Shown: positions 35,620-43,985 of the stretch, in pieces
How positions within the stretch are numbered: position 1 is the stretch's first letter
How the letters are laid out: each line of letters begins with the position of its first letter
NCBI GenBank assembly: GCA_017400135.1
Contig: JAFPVJ010000012.1
Span: 62,001 to 126,000, forward strand
Origin: Bacteroidales bacterium
Lineage (GTDB): Bacteria; Bacteroidota; Bacteroidia; Bacteroidales; UBA932
Direction: 5' to 3'
DNA: 64,000 bases
Made by a program: the position numbers and the translations under genes
The notes under the pieces: model-generated
What the model was told of the DNA's origin: nothing
What the model saw: only the letters and a program-made list of their open reading frames with translations
The model's database searches: none

Positions 35620-38148
35620 TCAGTCAAACGTGACGATCGTTACACCGGTGCCGCCGAACTGGATCTGTTCGTCCTTGACGGAGGCGATCCCGGGGATCGT
35701 CCTCAGGTATTTCTGTATCTCTTCCCGCAGCACGCCCGTCCCTTTGCCGTGGATGATGCGCACGGAGGGCACGCTCAGCATCAGGGCATCGTCCACATAA
35801 TGGGTGACGATGTCCAGCGCGTCGGAGAGCCGCTCGCCCCGCACGTCCAGTTCCATCCTGAAATTGAGCTTGCGCTCCCGGATGGCGGGATCTTCCACAC
35901 GGTAACTGACCGTGGGAGCCTGTCGGGCCGCCGCCTTGAACTCGTTGGACGAAATGCGCTCGACCCGCTCCGCGGGAATCGTGCTGCCAATGTTGCCGAT
36001 GATCAGGGTTACGGTCTTGCCGGAGACCTTGGAAACCTCCCCGACCATTCCGTTGTCCTTGATGCGGACCTTTTCGCCGACCTTGAACGCACCGGAGCGG
36101 AAGGTGGCCGGCTGGGCACTTTCTTCCGCAGCGGTTTCGCCCTTGCGGCCTTCCCGGCGGGCTTTTTTCTCCCGTTCCTTCTCCTGCCGGCGCTCGAGCT
36201 GCTCGAGCTTGCGGTCGATGTATTCGTCCCGCGTCTTCTGCTCCTTGGATTTCCGTGCCTGAAGGGCGGTGACAAAGCCCTGGAGCTCCTTGCGCGCCTC
36301 TTTGGTCTCTTCCTTGCCGGCCTGGGCTTCCTTGATGGCGCGGATGGTGTTCTCCACCTGCTTGTTGGCGCCCTTGACGATGCTTTCGGCTTCGCGCTTG
36401 GCTTCGTCCAGGATGTCCTGTTTCTGCTGCTTGATGTCGCGGAGCTCCTTCTCGTACTTGTCGGCGATGCTCTCGAGGGCCTTGTCCGTGTGCTTGATCT
36501 TCTGGAGCTTCTCGTCCAGCGCCTTGCGGTTGCGGGCGATCTTGCGCAGGTTGCGCTCGATGCCGACATACTCTTCGCCGGCCTTCTCTTCAGCATCCTT
36601 GACGATAGCCTCGGGCAGACCCATCTTGCGCGCCAGTTCGAAGGCGAAAGAGTTGCCGGGAAGTCCGGTCTCCAGCTTGAAGAGGGGGGCGATGCGCTGC
36701 GTGTCGAAGGCCATGGCGCCGTTGATGACTCCGGTCTCGCCACGGGCCGCGTACAGCTTGAGGTTGGTGTAGTGAGTGGTGATCACGCCGTAGACGCCGC
36801 GTCGGTCCAGCTCGGCCAGGATCGCTTCCGCAATCGCTCCGCCGGCCGCCGGCTCCGTGCCGGAACCGAACTCGTCGATCAGGACCAGGGTCTTCTCGTC
36901 CGAGACGGCCAGGGTGTCGCGCATGTCGCGCAAGAAGGAACTATAGGTACTGAGATCGTTGTCGATGGACTGGTCGTCGCCGATGCTGAGCAGGATGCGG
37001 TCGAATACGGGCATCTCGGAGGTCTCCGAGGTCGGGATCAGCATGCCCCACTGGAACATGTACTGCAGCAGGCCGACGGTCTTGAGACAGACCGACTTGC
37101 CGCCGGCGTTGGGACCGGAGATCAGCAGGATCCTGCCCCGGGGCGTCAGGCTGACGCTCAGGGGGACGATGGGCTTGCCTTCTTTCCGGAGGGCTTTCTC
37201 CAGCAGGGGGTGGCGCGCCTTGCGCAGGTTCATCTCGCCCTCCTCGGAGATGACCGGCATCCCGGCGATGAAGTCGAGGGCGGTCTGCGCCTTGGCCATC
37301 AGGAAGTCGATCTCGCCGATGAAGATGGCTCCGTCCAGCAGGTCGGGGACGCGGGCGCGAATCTCGTCGCTGAAGACGCGGAGGATTCGGGCGATCTCCC
37401 GGGCTTCGGCGAAATGCAGTTCACTGATTTCGTTTTCCAGGGCCACGATCTCGGCGGGTTCTATGAAGGCTGTCTTGCCGGAGGCCGACTCGTCATAAAT
37501 GAACCCGGGGAGCTTGCGCTTGCTGACGGCCGGGACGGGAATCAGGTATTTCCCGTCGCGGATGGTGATCCCCGCGTCGGAGTCCGTGAGACCCTCGGCC
37601 TGCGCCTGTTTCAGAATGGCGGACGCCCGCTTGGAAATGGCGCTCTCCTTTTCCTTGAGGGACTTGCGGAGGGCGGCGAGTTCGGGGGAGGCGTTGTCCT
37701 TGACCTCGCCGTAACGGTCCAGGATGCCGTCGATGCGCTTCAATATGTCCGGGAAGGATGCGACCGGGGCGGCCATCCGCTTCAGGTTGGGATAGATGCC
37801 GTCCTTGATGCCGCGGAAGAAAACCGTGACCTTGCGGATGGTTTCGAGCATCGTGCGCAGCTTGCCCAGGGACAGCAGGTCGATGCTGGATCCGTCCTTC
37901 AGGAGCGGAGTCAGGAAGGGGAGACAGTCGATGTAGCCGTTGGTCGGGAAGTTCTCTTCGAACATAACGATCAGGCGCATCTCGTCGGTCAGCAGGAGCC
38001 GGCGGCGGATGGCAGCCGGGTCGGTGATGAACTGCTCCACGGCCACCCGCTGCGACGCATAGTCGGTCGAGCAGCGGTCGGCGATGAGCGACCGGATCCG
38101 GTCAAATCCCAGTTTCGCCTCCAGCCGGGTGTCGATCCCCTTCGTCAC
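35620..38148 (-). CDS. mutS2: MutS2-type ATPase with Smr nuclease domain
   Basis: 842 residues. Core and lever domains, then an ABC-type ATPase with Walker A GPNAGGKS (345-352) and Walker B LVLIDEFGSGTEP, a long charged coiled coil (about 520-650), a KOW-like segment (GEKVRIKDNGMVGEV) and a C-terminal Smr domain (LDVRGERLSDAL, HGKGTGVLR). No mismatch-recognition domain, as expected for MutS2, which acts in recombination suppression or in splitting collided ribosomes. Its ATG overlaps the cdaA stop by 4 bases. Confidence 0.95.
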   Translation of the reverse strand: MTKGIDTRLEAKLGFDRIRSLIADRCSTDYASQRVAVEQFITDPAAIRRRLLLTDEMRLIVMFEENFPTNGYIDCLPFLTPLLKDGSSIDLLSLGKLRTMLETIRKVTVFFRGIKDGIYPNLKRMAAPVASFPDILKRIDGILDRYGEVKDNASPELAALRKSLKEKESAISKRASAILKQAQAEGLTDSDAGITIRDGKYLIPVPAVSKRKLPGFIYDESASGKTAFIEPAEIVALENEISELHFAEAREIARILRVFSDEIRARVPDLLDGAIFIGEIDFLMAKAQTALDFIAGMPVISEEGEMNLRKARHPLLEKALRKEGKPIVPLSVSLTPRGRILLISGPNAGGKSVCLKTVGLLQYMFQWGMLIPTSETSEMPVFDRILLSIGDDQSIDNDLSTYSSFLRDMRDTLAVSDEKTLVLIDEFGSGTEPAAGGAIAEAILAELDRRGVYGVITTHYTNLKLYAARGETGVINGAMAFDTQRIAPLFKLETGLPGNSFAFELARKMGLPEAIVKDAEEKAGEEYVGIERNLRKIARNRKALDEKLQKIKHTDKALESIADKYEKELRDIKQQKQDILDEAKREAESIVKGANKQVENTIRAIKEAQAGKEETKEARKELQGFVTALQARKSKEQKTRDEYIDRKLEQLERRQEKEREKKARREGRKGETAAEESAQPATFRSGAFKVGEKVRIKDNGMVGEVSKVSGKTVTLIIGNIGSTIPAERVERISSNEFKAAARQAPTVSYRVEDPAIRERKLNFRMELDVRGERLSDALDIVTHYVDDALMLSVPSVRIIHGKGTGVLREEIQKYLRTIPGIASVKDEQIQFGGTGVTIVTFD

Positions 38149-38987
38149 TTCGCGTCCTCCTCCTTTATCGTATCTTCCGTATCTTCGGATGTTTTCTTCG
38201 TGTCGTCGGACAGCAGGCCGCGCAGCTGCTCCATATCCCGGACCGTGCAGATCTGGCCGTCGGAAACAAAGGAGACCTGGCCGGTCTCTTCCGAAACGAC
38301 GATCACGTGCGCGTCATTGGCCTCGGTGATGCCGAGGGCGGCCTTGTGCCGCATGCCGTAGCTGGCGGGGATGTCGGCCTTGCCGGACAGGGGCAGGGTG
38401 CAGCGGGCGGCCACGATGCGGTTGTCGTGGAGGACGACGGCGCCGTCGTGCAGGGGGGAATTCTTGAAGAACAGGTTCATCAGCAGGCGCTTGCTGATGC
38501 GCGCGTCGATGGTGTCGCCGGTCTCGATGATGTGCTGGAGCGGGTCCTGGCGCGCGATGACGATCAGGGCGCCCGTCTTCTGCTCCGACATGTCCTTGAC
38601 GGCGTCGAGGATCTGGTCCAGGGACTCGCTGCCGAGCCGGTCGCCCTTGCGCCCGAAGAGCCGGTCGAAGATCTTCCACCCGCTGCCGCCGAGTCCGTAG
38701 CGGGACCCCAGCTTGATCAGGAAATAGCGGATCTCAGGCTGGAAAATGATGATCAGGGCGATGACGCCCACGTCCAGGACCGTGCTCATGATGCCGGACA
38801 TCAGGGTCATGTTGAGGGCGGAGACGATCACCTTGATGAGATACAGGAAAATGACCGCGACGAAGACGTTCATCGCGGAGGATCCCCGCAGCCAGCGGAA
38901 GAGCAGGAAGATGATGGCGGCCACCATCAGGATGTCCAGGACGTCCGTCAGGGTGATGTGAAGAAAATCCAGTATGGCGAGTGGCAT
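38145..38987 (-). CDS. cdaA: Diadenylate cyclase (CdaA-type)
   Basis: 280 residues; makes the second messenger c-di-AMP from two ATP. Three N-terminal membrane segments (about residues 15-90) precede a DAC domain with the catalytic LHDGAVVL (DGA 181-183) and GMRHKAALG (213-215). The canonical second motif is RHR; here it is RHK, a conservative change. I start at MPLAILDF because the TTG three codons upstream is unneeded. First gene of the leftward unit leading to mutS2, yraN, manC, thrA and dapB. In other bacteria c-di-AMP controls turgor and cell-wall homeostasis. Confidence 0.93.
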   Translation of the reverse strand: MPLAILDFLHITLTDVLDILMVAAIIFLLFRWLRGSSAMNVFVAVIFLYLIKVIVSALNMTLMSGIMSTVLDVGVIALIIIFQPEIRYFLIKLGSRYGLGGSGWKIFDRLFGRKGDRLGSESLDQILDAVKDMSEQKTGALIVIARQDPLQHIIETGDTIDARISKRLLMNLFFKNSPLHDGAVVLHDNRIVAARCTLPLSGKADIPASYGMRHKAALGITEANDAHVIVVSEETGQVSFVSDGQICTVRDMEQLRGLLSDDTKKTSEDTEDTIKEEDAK

Positions 38988-39007
38988 CGTATGCAAGGTT
39001 TAGCTTA

Positions 39008-39015
39008 CAAATATA
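39008..39015 (-). promoter_or_regulatory. -7 box of the cdaA unit
   Basis: TATATTTG on the minus strand, 20 bases before the cdaA ATG. Full consensus for the -7; the -33 element is unclear. Confidence 0.55.
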
Positions 39016-39061
39016 GTCATTCGTTTCCGAAAAGTTATCAACAAAAAATCGCATTAAGTTG

Positions 39062-39091
39062 TTGAAAATCAAAAAATAAGTCGTATATTTG
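39062..39091 (+). promoter_or_regulatory. Promoter of the first ribosomal protein block
   Basis: TTG (39062-39064), 19 bases, TATATTTG (39084-39091): exact consensus and spacing in an AT-rich divergent gap. Predicted start about 39095. Confidence 0.7.
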
Positions 39092-39094
39092 CAG

Positions 39095-39115
39095 CCCGCC
39101 AAAATATGCGGCGGG
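39095..39115 (+). promoter_or_regulatory. 5'-terminal hairpin in the rplC leader
   Basis: CCCGCC (39095-39100) pairs with GGCGGG (39110-39115) across 9 bases, right at the predicted transcription start, followed by an AT-rich leader to the ATG at 39150. It may stabilise the mRNA or serve as an autoregulatory site for an encoded protein. Confidence 0.45.
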
Positions 39116-39149
39116 ACTAAGTTATTTATTATCAATTAATTATCAAACA

Positions 39150-39776
39150 ATGCCTGGATTAATTGGAAAGAAAATCGGAATGACTTCCGTTTTCGGTGCT
39201 GATGGAAAAAACATTCCATGCACCGTTATCGAAGCTGGGCCGTGTGTTGTCACGCAATTGCGTACAGTTGAGAAAGATGGTTATGCCGCTGTACAGCTTG
39301 CCTATGACGAAACAACCGAAAAACACACCAGCAAGCCTCTCCAGGGGCACTTCAAAAAGGCAGGTACCACTCCCAAGAAGAAGCTCGTCGAGTTCCCGGC
39401 GGACTTCTCCCGTGAGCTCTCCCTCGGTGACGTCATCACCGTCGAGGACATCCTCAAGAACGAGGTTCCTTTCGTCGATGTCGTCGGTACGTCCAAGGGT
39501 AAGGGTTTCCAGGGTGTCGTGCACCGTCATCACTTCGCCGGCGTCGGTGGCAAGACCCACGGCCAGCACAACCGTCTCCGCCACCCTGGTTCCATGGGTG
39601 CATCTTCGTGGCCTTCCCGCGTATTCCCCGGTATGAGGATGGCAGGACACATGGGCAACGAGCGTGTGAAGGTTTTCAACCTGAAGGTCCTCAAGGTGAT
39701 CCCTGAGAACAATCTTCTCGTAGTCAAGGGTTCCGTTCCCGGAGCCAAGGGTTCTTATGTAATTGTGGAGGCTTAA
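39150..39776 (+). CDS. rplC: Ribosomal protein L3
   Basis: 208 residues, large-subunit assembly initiator. Opening [13 protein letters not shown] and the central [13 protein letters not shown] and GKTHGQHN blocks are standard. It is the first gene of the block: rpsJ (S10), which usually precedes it in this phylum, is absent, and the divergent cdaA gene lies upstream instead. Confidence 0.98.
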   Translation: MPGLIGKKIGMTSVFGADGKNIPCTVIEAGPCVVTQLRTVEKDGYAAVQLAYDETTEKHTSKPLQGHFKKAGTTPKKKLVEFPADFSRELSLGDVITVEDILKNEVPFVDVVGTSKGKGFQGVVHRHHFAGVGGKTHGQHNRLRHPGSMGASSWPSRVFPGMRMAGHMGNERVKVFNLKVLKVIPENNLLVVKGSVPGAKGSYVIVEA

Positions 39777-39780
39777 GATT

Positions 39781-40407
39781 ATGGAATTGTCAGTTTTGAA
39801 AATTGACGGATCTGAATCCGGAAAGAAGGTAGTCCTTGACGAGCGCGTATTCGGCATCGAGCCGAACGACCACGCCATCTATCTCGACGTCGTCCAGTAC
39901 CTCAACCACCAGCGTCAGGGTACTTCGAAGACCAAGGACCGCAGCGAAGTCGCCTACAGCACCAAGAAGCTCGGTCGCCAGAAAGGCGGCGGCGGAGCCC
40001 GTCACGGCAGCTTGAAGGCCAATATTTTCGTCGGTGGCGGCCGCGTGTTCGGTCCCAAGCCGCGTCTTTACAGAACCAAGTTGAACAAGAAGGTCAAGTC
40101 CCTGGCCCGTTGCTCCGCCCTCTCTTACAAGGCGCAGGAGAACGCGATCACCATCGTGGAGCCCTTCGTCATGGAAGCCCCGAAGACCAAGGAGCTGCTT
40201 TCCATCCTTGACAACATCAAGGCCGGAACCCGCAAGGTCCTCTTCGTCCTTCCCGAGAGTTCAACCAATATTTTCCTTTCATCGCGCAACCTCCCCGAAG
40301 TGAAGGTGATCACCGTCGACGAGATCAACACCTACACCATCATGAATGCGAATTCGATGGTTCTGGTGGACGGCGTTCAGGATATCCTTTCGGCCCGCGT
40401 CAAGTAA
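39781..40407 (+). CDS. rplD: Ribosomal protein L4
   Basis: 208 residues. The tunnel-lining loop region KKLGRQKGGGGARHGS is recognisable. I start at MELSVLKIDG rather than the longer frame that overlaps rplC. In E. coli L4 also represses the S10 operon; whether it acts on the leader hairpin here is unknown. Confidence 0.97.
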   Translation: MELSVLKIDGSESGKKVVLDERVFGIEPNDHAIYLDVVQYLNHQRQGTSKTKDRSEVAYSTKKLGRQKGGGGARHGSLKANIFVGGGRVFGPKPRLYRTKLNKKVKSLARCSALSYKAQENAITIVEPFVMEAPKTKELLSILDNIKAGTRKVLFVLPESSTNIFLSSRNLPEVKVITVDEINTYTIMNANSMVLVDGVQDILSARVK

Positions 40408-40419
40408 AAAGAATGTACC

Positions 40420-40710
40420 ATGGGAATCATATTTAAGCCTATCGTAACAGAAAAGATGACGGAACAGGGCGAGAAGCTCAACCGTTACGGCTTCATCGTG
40501 GACCGTCGGGCCAACAAGCTCGAGATCAAGGCCGCCGTGGAGCAGATGTACAACGTGACCGTCGAGGATGTCAACACCGTGAACTATCACGGCAAGCGTC
40601 GCTCCCGCTACACCAAGGCCGGCCTCCTCAGGGGCCGCAGCAATCACTTCAAGAAGGCGTATGTCACGCTTGCAGGTGATGACAAGATCGATTTCTACGC
40701 TAATATTTAA
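40420..40710 (+). CDS. rplW: Ribosomal protein L23
   Basis: 96 residues, located at the tunnel exit where SRP and trigger factor dock. Starts IIFKPIVTEKMTE and carries the family NKLEIKAAVEQMYNV block. Standard position between rplD and rplB. Confidence 0.97.
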   Translation: MGIIFKPIVTEKMTEQGEKLNRYGFIVDRRANKLEIKAAVEQMYNVTVEDVNTVNYHGKRRSRYTKAGLLRGRSNHFKKAYVTLAGDDKIDFYANI

Positions 40711-40723
40711 GGAGGGTTAGACA

Positions 40724-41548
40724 ATGGCTATCAAGAAATTCAAACCCGTAACTCCGGGTCAGCGCAACAAGGCGATCAGCTCGTTCGACGAGATTACCGC
40801 CAAGAAGCCTCACAAGGCATTGTTGGAACCCCTCAAGAAGACGGGCGGCCGCAACAACACCGGCCAGATGACCGTCCGCTACATCGGCGGCGGCCACAAG
40901 CGGATGTACCGCATCGTCGACTTCCTGCGTGACAAGGACGAGTGCACGGCGAAGGTCCTCACCATCGAGTACGACCCCAACCGCAGCGCCCGCATCGCGC
41001 TCGTTGAATACGAAGACGGAGAGAAGAGATACATCATCGCCCCGAACGGCCTCCAGGTCGGTCAGGTGATCGCTTCCGGCAAGGGCGTCGCGCCCGAGGT
41101 CGGCAACGCACTCCCTCTCAGTGAAATTCCTGTAGGTACCCTCGTGCACAACATCGAGCTTCGTCCCGGTCAGGGAGCCGCCATGGCCCGCTCCGCCGGC
41201 ACTTTCGCGCAGCTCGCCGCCCGTGAGGGCACGCACGCCGTCCTCCGTCTGCCTTCCGGCGAGACCAGGATGGTGCTCGTGGCCTGCCGCGCCACCGTCG
41301 GTACCGTTTCCAATCCGGATCACAACCTCGAGTCTTACGGAAAGGCCGGCCGCAGCCGTTGGCTGGGTCGCCGTCCTCACAACCGGGGTGTCGTGATGAA
41401 CCCGGTCGACCACCCGATGGGTGGTGGTGAAGGCCGCGCTTCCGGTGGTCACCCTCGCTCCCGCAAGGGCTTGCCTGCGAAGGGTTACAAGACCCGCAAC
41501 CCGAAGGCGTCCTCGAACAAGTTCATCATCGAGAGAAGAAAGAAATAA
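40724..41548 (+). CDS. rplB: Ribosomal protein L2
   Basis: 274 residues, peptidyl-transferase region protein. Family blocks [20 protein letters not shown] and the C-terminal [13 protein letters not shown] (functional His) are present. A strong Shine-Dalgarno AAGGAGG (40709-40715) lies 9 bases before the ATG, unusual for this phylum. Confidence 0.98.
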   Translation: MAIKKFKPVTPGQRNKAISSFDEITAKKPHKALLEPLKKTGGRNNTGQMTVRYIGGGHKRMYRIVDFLRDKDECTAKVLTIEYDPNRSARIALVEYEDGEKRYIIAPNGLQVGQVIASGKGVAPEVGNALPLSEIPVGTLVHNIELRPGQGAAMARSAGTFAQLAAREGTHAVLRLPSGETRMVLVACRATVGTVSNPDHNLESYGKAGRSRWLGRRPHNRGVVMNPVDHPMGGGEGRASGGHPRSRKGLPAKGYKTRNPKASSNKFIIERRKK

Positions 41549-41571
41549 ACAGGAATAAAACGTAAGAGATT

Positions 41572-41844
41572 ATGAGTCGTTCTTTAAGAAAAGGTCCGTA
41601 CATCCAGGAAGCCCTGGAGAAGAGGATCATTGCCATGAATGAAGGTGGCAAGAAGAAAGAGGTGGTCAAGACCTGGTCTCGCGCCAGCATGATTTCACCT
41701 GACTTCATCGGCCATACGATCGCTGTGCATAACGGAAACAAGTTTATTCCTGTCTATGTCACCGAGCAGATGGTCGGACACAAGCTTGGCGAATTTGCGC
41801 CTACCAGAATTTTCAGAGGCCATTCGGGCAACAATAAGAAATAA
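41572..41844 (+). CDS. rpsS: Ribosomal protein S19
   Basis: 90 residues, binds S13 in the 30S head. Starts [10 protein letters not shown], with TWSRAS and the C-terminal [14 protein letters not shown] block. Standard position. Confidence 0.98.
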   Translation: MSRSLRKGPYIQEALEKRIIAMNEGGKKKEVVKTWSRASMISPDFIGHTIAVHNGNKFIPVYVTEQMVGHKLGEFAPTRIFRGHSGNNKK

Positions 41845-41862
41845 TTAAAGGAGAATTGAATT

Positions 41863-42279
41863 ATGGGAGCTCGTAAAAGACTGATGGCTGAGAAACTGAA
41901 AGAAGCCAAAAAAGTTACGGCAATCGCCAAGGCTAACAATATCCCCACGTCCCCCCGCAAGATGCGGCTCGTCGCCGACACTGTGAGAGGTGTGGAAGTA
42001 AACCGCGCGCTCGACCTTCTGAAGTTCTCCAAGAGAGCTGCTTCGAAGGATCTCGAGGTGCTGCTCCGCAGCGCTATCGCCAACTGGGAGGCCAAGAACC
42101 CCGACCAGAGCAAGGAGCTTGACAACGGCAACGTCTATGTCAAGACCATCATGGTCGGTGAAGGCCGCACGCTGAAGCGCATCCGTCCCTGCCCGCAGGG
42201 CCGTGCCGGTCGCATCCGCAAGCGTTCCAACCATGTCACCATCATCCTGGATGTCAAACCCGCAACTGTGGAGGAGTAA
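41863..42279 (+). CDS. rplV: Ribosomal protein L22
   Basis: 138 residues, contacts all 23S domains; its hairpin lines the exit tunnel. Visible family blocks are [14 protein letters not shown] and the hairpin [20 protein letters not shown]. The ATG is preceded by AAAGGAG. Confidence 0.97.
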   Translation: MGARKRLMAEKLKEAKKVTAIAKANNIPTSPRKMRLVADTVRGVEVNRALDLLKFSKRAASKDLEVLLRSAIANWEAKNPDQSKELDNGNVYVKTIMVGEGRTLKRIRPCPQGRAGRIRKRSNHVTIILDVKPATVEE

Positions 42280-42281
42280 TT

Positions 42282-43043
42282 ATGGGACAGAAAACTAATC
42301 CTATCAGCAACAGAATCGGTATCACCCGCGGTTGGGACTCCAACTGGGTCGGTGGCAACTATCCCGAAAAGATCGCGGAGGACTATGAAATCCGCAAGTA
42401 TCTGAACAACCGTCTCGCGAAGGCCAGCCTCTCGAAGATCATCATCGAGCGGACGCTGAAGCTCATCACCGTCACCATCTATGCGGCCCGTCCGGGTGTC
42501 ATCATCGGCAAGGGCGGCACTGAGGTCGACAAACTCAAGGAAGAGCTCAAGAAGGTCACGAAGAAGGATGTCCAGATCAACATCTACGAGGTCAAGCGCC
42601 CCGAGGTGGACGCCCACATCGTCGCGGACAACATCGCCCGCCAGATCGAGGGCCGCGTGTCCTATCGCCGCGCCATCAAGATGGCGATCGCGAACACGAT
42701 GCGCGTCGGTGCCGAGGGCATCAAGGTGCAGATTAGCGGCCGCGTCGGCGGTGCTGAAATCGCCCGCAGCGAGATGTTCAAGGAAGGCCGTACCCCTCTG
42801 CACACTTTCCGTGCGGATATCGACTATGCCCTGGCCGTCGCCAATACCAAGGTCGGTTGCCTCGGCATCAAGGTCTGGATCTGCAATGGTGAGCGTTATG
42901 GCCGTCAGGATCTGACTCCTGCCGCCGTGATGGCTGCCAACGCCCAGGCCCAGGGTTCGCCCCGTGCCCCTCGCGGCGACCGTCGCGACCGCCGCAGCGG
43001 CGACCGTGAGCGTCGTCCCCGTCGGGAAAACAGCGCGCGTTAA
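42282..43043 (+). CDS. rpsC: Ribosomal protein S3
   Basis: 253 residues. The KH domain [14 protein letters not shown] (about 67-80) and the C-terminal S3 domain ([20 protein letters not shown]) are intact. A basic, arginine-rich tail of ~30 residues ([18 protein letters not shown]) extends beyond the usual end. It is the last gene of the first ribosomal block: L16, which normally follows, is 10 kb away. Confidence 0.98.
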   Translation: MGQKTNPISNRIGITRGWDSNWVGGNYPEKIAEDYEIRKYLNNRLAKASLSKIIIERTLKLITVTIYAARPGVIIGKGGTEVDKLKEELKKVTKKDVQINIYEVKRPEVDAHIVADNIARQIEGRVSYRRAIKMAIANTMRVGAEGIKVQISGRVGGAEIARSEMFKEGRTPLHTFRADIDYALAVANTKVGCLGIKVWICNGERYGRQDLTPAAVMAANAQAQGSPRAPRGDRRDRRSGDRERRPRRENSAR

Positions 43044-43073
43044 TTTTCTTTCGGGAAAATTGACTATATTTAT

Positions 43074-43111
43074 CGTCGGTTCCGGATTTTCCGGGACCGG
43101 CGATTTCTTTT
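43074..43111 (+). terminator. Rho-independent terminator-like hairpin after rpsC
   Basis: CGTCGGTTCCGGA (43074-43086) pairs with TCCGGGACCGGCG (43090-43102) over 13 bp with two G-U pairs and a TTT loop, followed by ATTTCTTTT. It lies 30 bases after the rpsC stop and would end the first ribosomal block. Confidence 0.7.
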
Positions 43112-43139
43112 GACAATCAAATTATTAGTATCCGTGAAT

Positions 43140-43985
43140 ATGAAAAAACTGTTATTCTGCACGCTGGCGGCCGTCCTGATGCTCGCCGGCTGCGCCAAAG
43201 CTCCCATCGAGGAGAAGATCAAGGACTTCCAGGCCAAGATGGAGTCGTTCGAGCAGCGTTTCAATGACGGCGCCGCCGCCATCAAGGAAGACGTGGCCCT
43301 GACGGCGGAGCAGCAGAAAGAAAAGATCGCCGCCCTGTCCGACAAACTGGTGGGAGAACTGAAAGCGTTCTGCCTGAAGACGATCCGCAAAAACCGCGAC
43401 AATGAGCTGGGTCTCGAAGCCTTCAGGAACGTCCAGTTCCTGCTGGATGCCGACGAGCTGGAGAAGACGGTCGAGTCCCTGAGCGATTCCCTGAAGGCGA
43501 ACGCCATGGTCAAGCGGGTGGTGGACGGCCTGCAGGCCAAGAAGGCCACCAAGGCCGGCCAGCCTTTCGCCGATTTCACGATCGTGCAGGATCCGGAGAA
43601 CCCCGAGGAGACCACGGTCAAACTCTCCGACTATGTGGGCAAGGGCAAGTATGTCCTCGTGGACTTCTGGGCCAGCTGGTGCGGTCCCTGCAAGGCGGAG
43701 ATCCCCAATATCAAGGCTGTCTATGAGAAGTATGCGGGCGAAGACTTCGACGTGCTGAGCGTCGCGGTCTGGGACAAGCCCGAGGCGACCGTCAAGGCTG
43801 CCGAGGAGCTGGGTATCACCTGGAACCAGATCATCAATGCTCAGCAGATCCCGACCGATCTCTATGGCATCGACGGGATTCCGCACATCATGCTGATCGG
43901 CCCGGACGGCATCATCCTGAACCGCGAACTGCGCGGCGAACTGATCGAGACCAACGTCTCCCGGTATGTCAAGGCAAAGAAGTAA
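43140..43985 (+). CDS. Thioredoxin-like (TlpA/AhpC-TSA type) lipoprotein
   Basis: 281 residues. Lipoprotein signal MKKLLFCTLAAVLMLAGC, a helical segment of about 115 residues (DUF4369-like position but charged and coiled), then a thioredoxin fold with the redox pair C181-G-P-C184 (DFWASWCGPC) and the cis-proline block GIPHIMLIGPDG. Probably a periplasmic thiol-disulfide reductase for protein or cytochrome maturation. I start at MKKLLF, ten codons inside the longest frame, because this gives a proper signal. First gene of the 10-kb segment separating the ribosomal blocks. Confidence 0.9.
   Translation: MKKLLFCTLAAVLMLAGCAKAPIEEKIKDFQAKMESFEQRFNDGAAAIKEDVALTAEQQKEKIAALSDKLVGELKAFCLKTIRKNRDNELGLEAFRNVQFLLDADELEKTVESLSDSLKANAMVKRVVDGLQAKKATKAGQPFADFTIVQDPENPEETTVKLSDYVGKGKYVLVDFWASWCGPCKAEIPNIKAVYEKYAGEDFDVLSVAVWDKPEATVKAAEELGITWNQIINAQQIPTDLYGIDGIPHIMLIGPDGIILNRELRGELIETNVSRYVKAKK

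Noticed and set aside
39001..39149. Searched for a short or divergent rpsJ upstream of rplC
   Set aside because: The gap is AT-rich, carries promoters and a hairpin, and has no open frame of suitable length.
43057..43071. Possible promoter ending TATATTTA before the thioredoxin-like gene
   Set aside because: It lacks the final G of the -7 box and a -33 element, and would place the terminator hairpin inside the leader; not strong enough to list.
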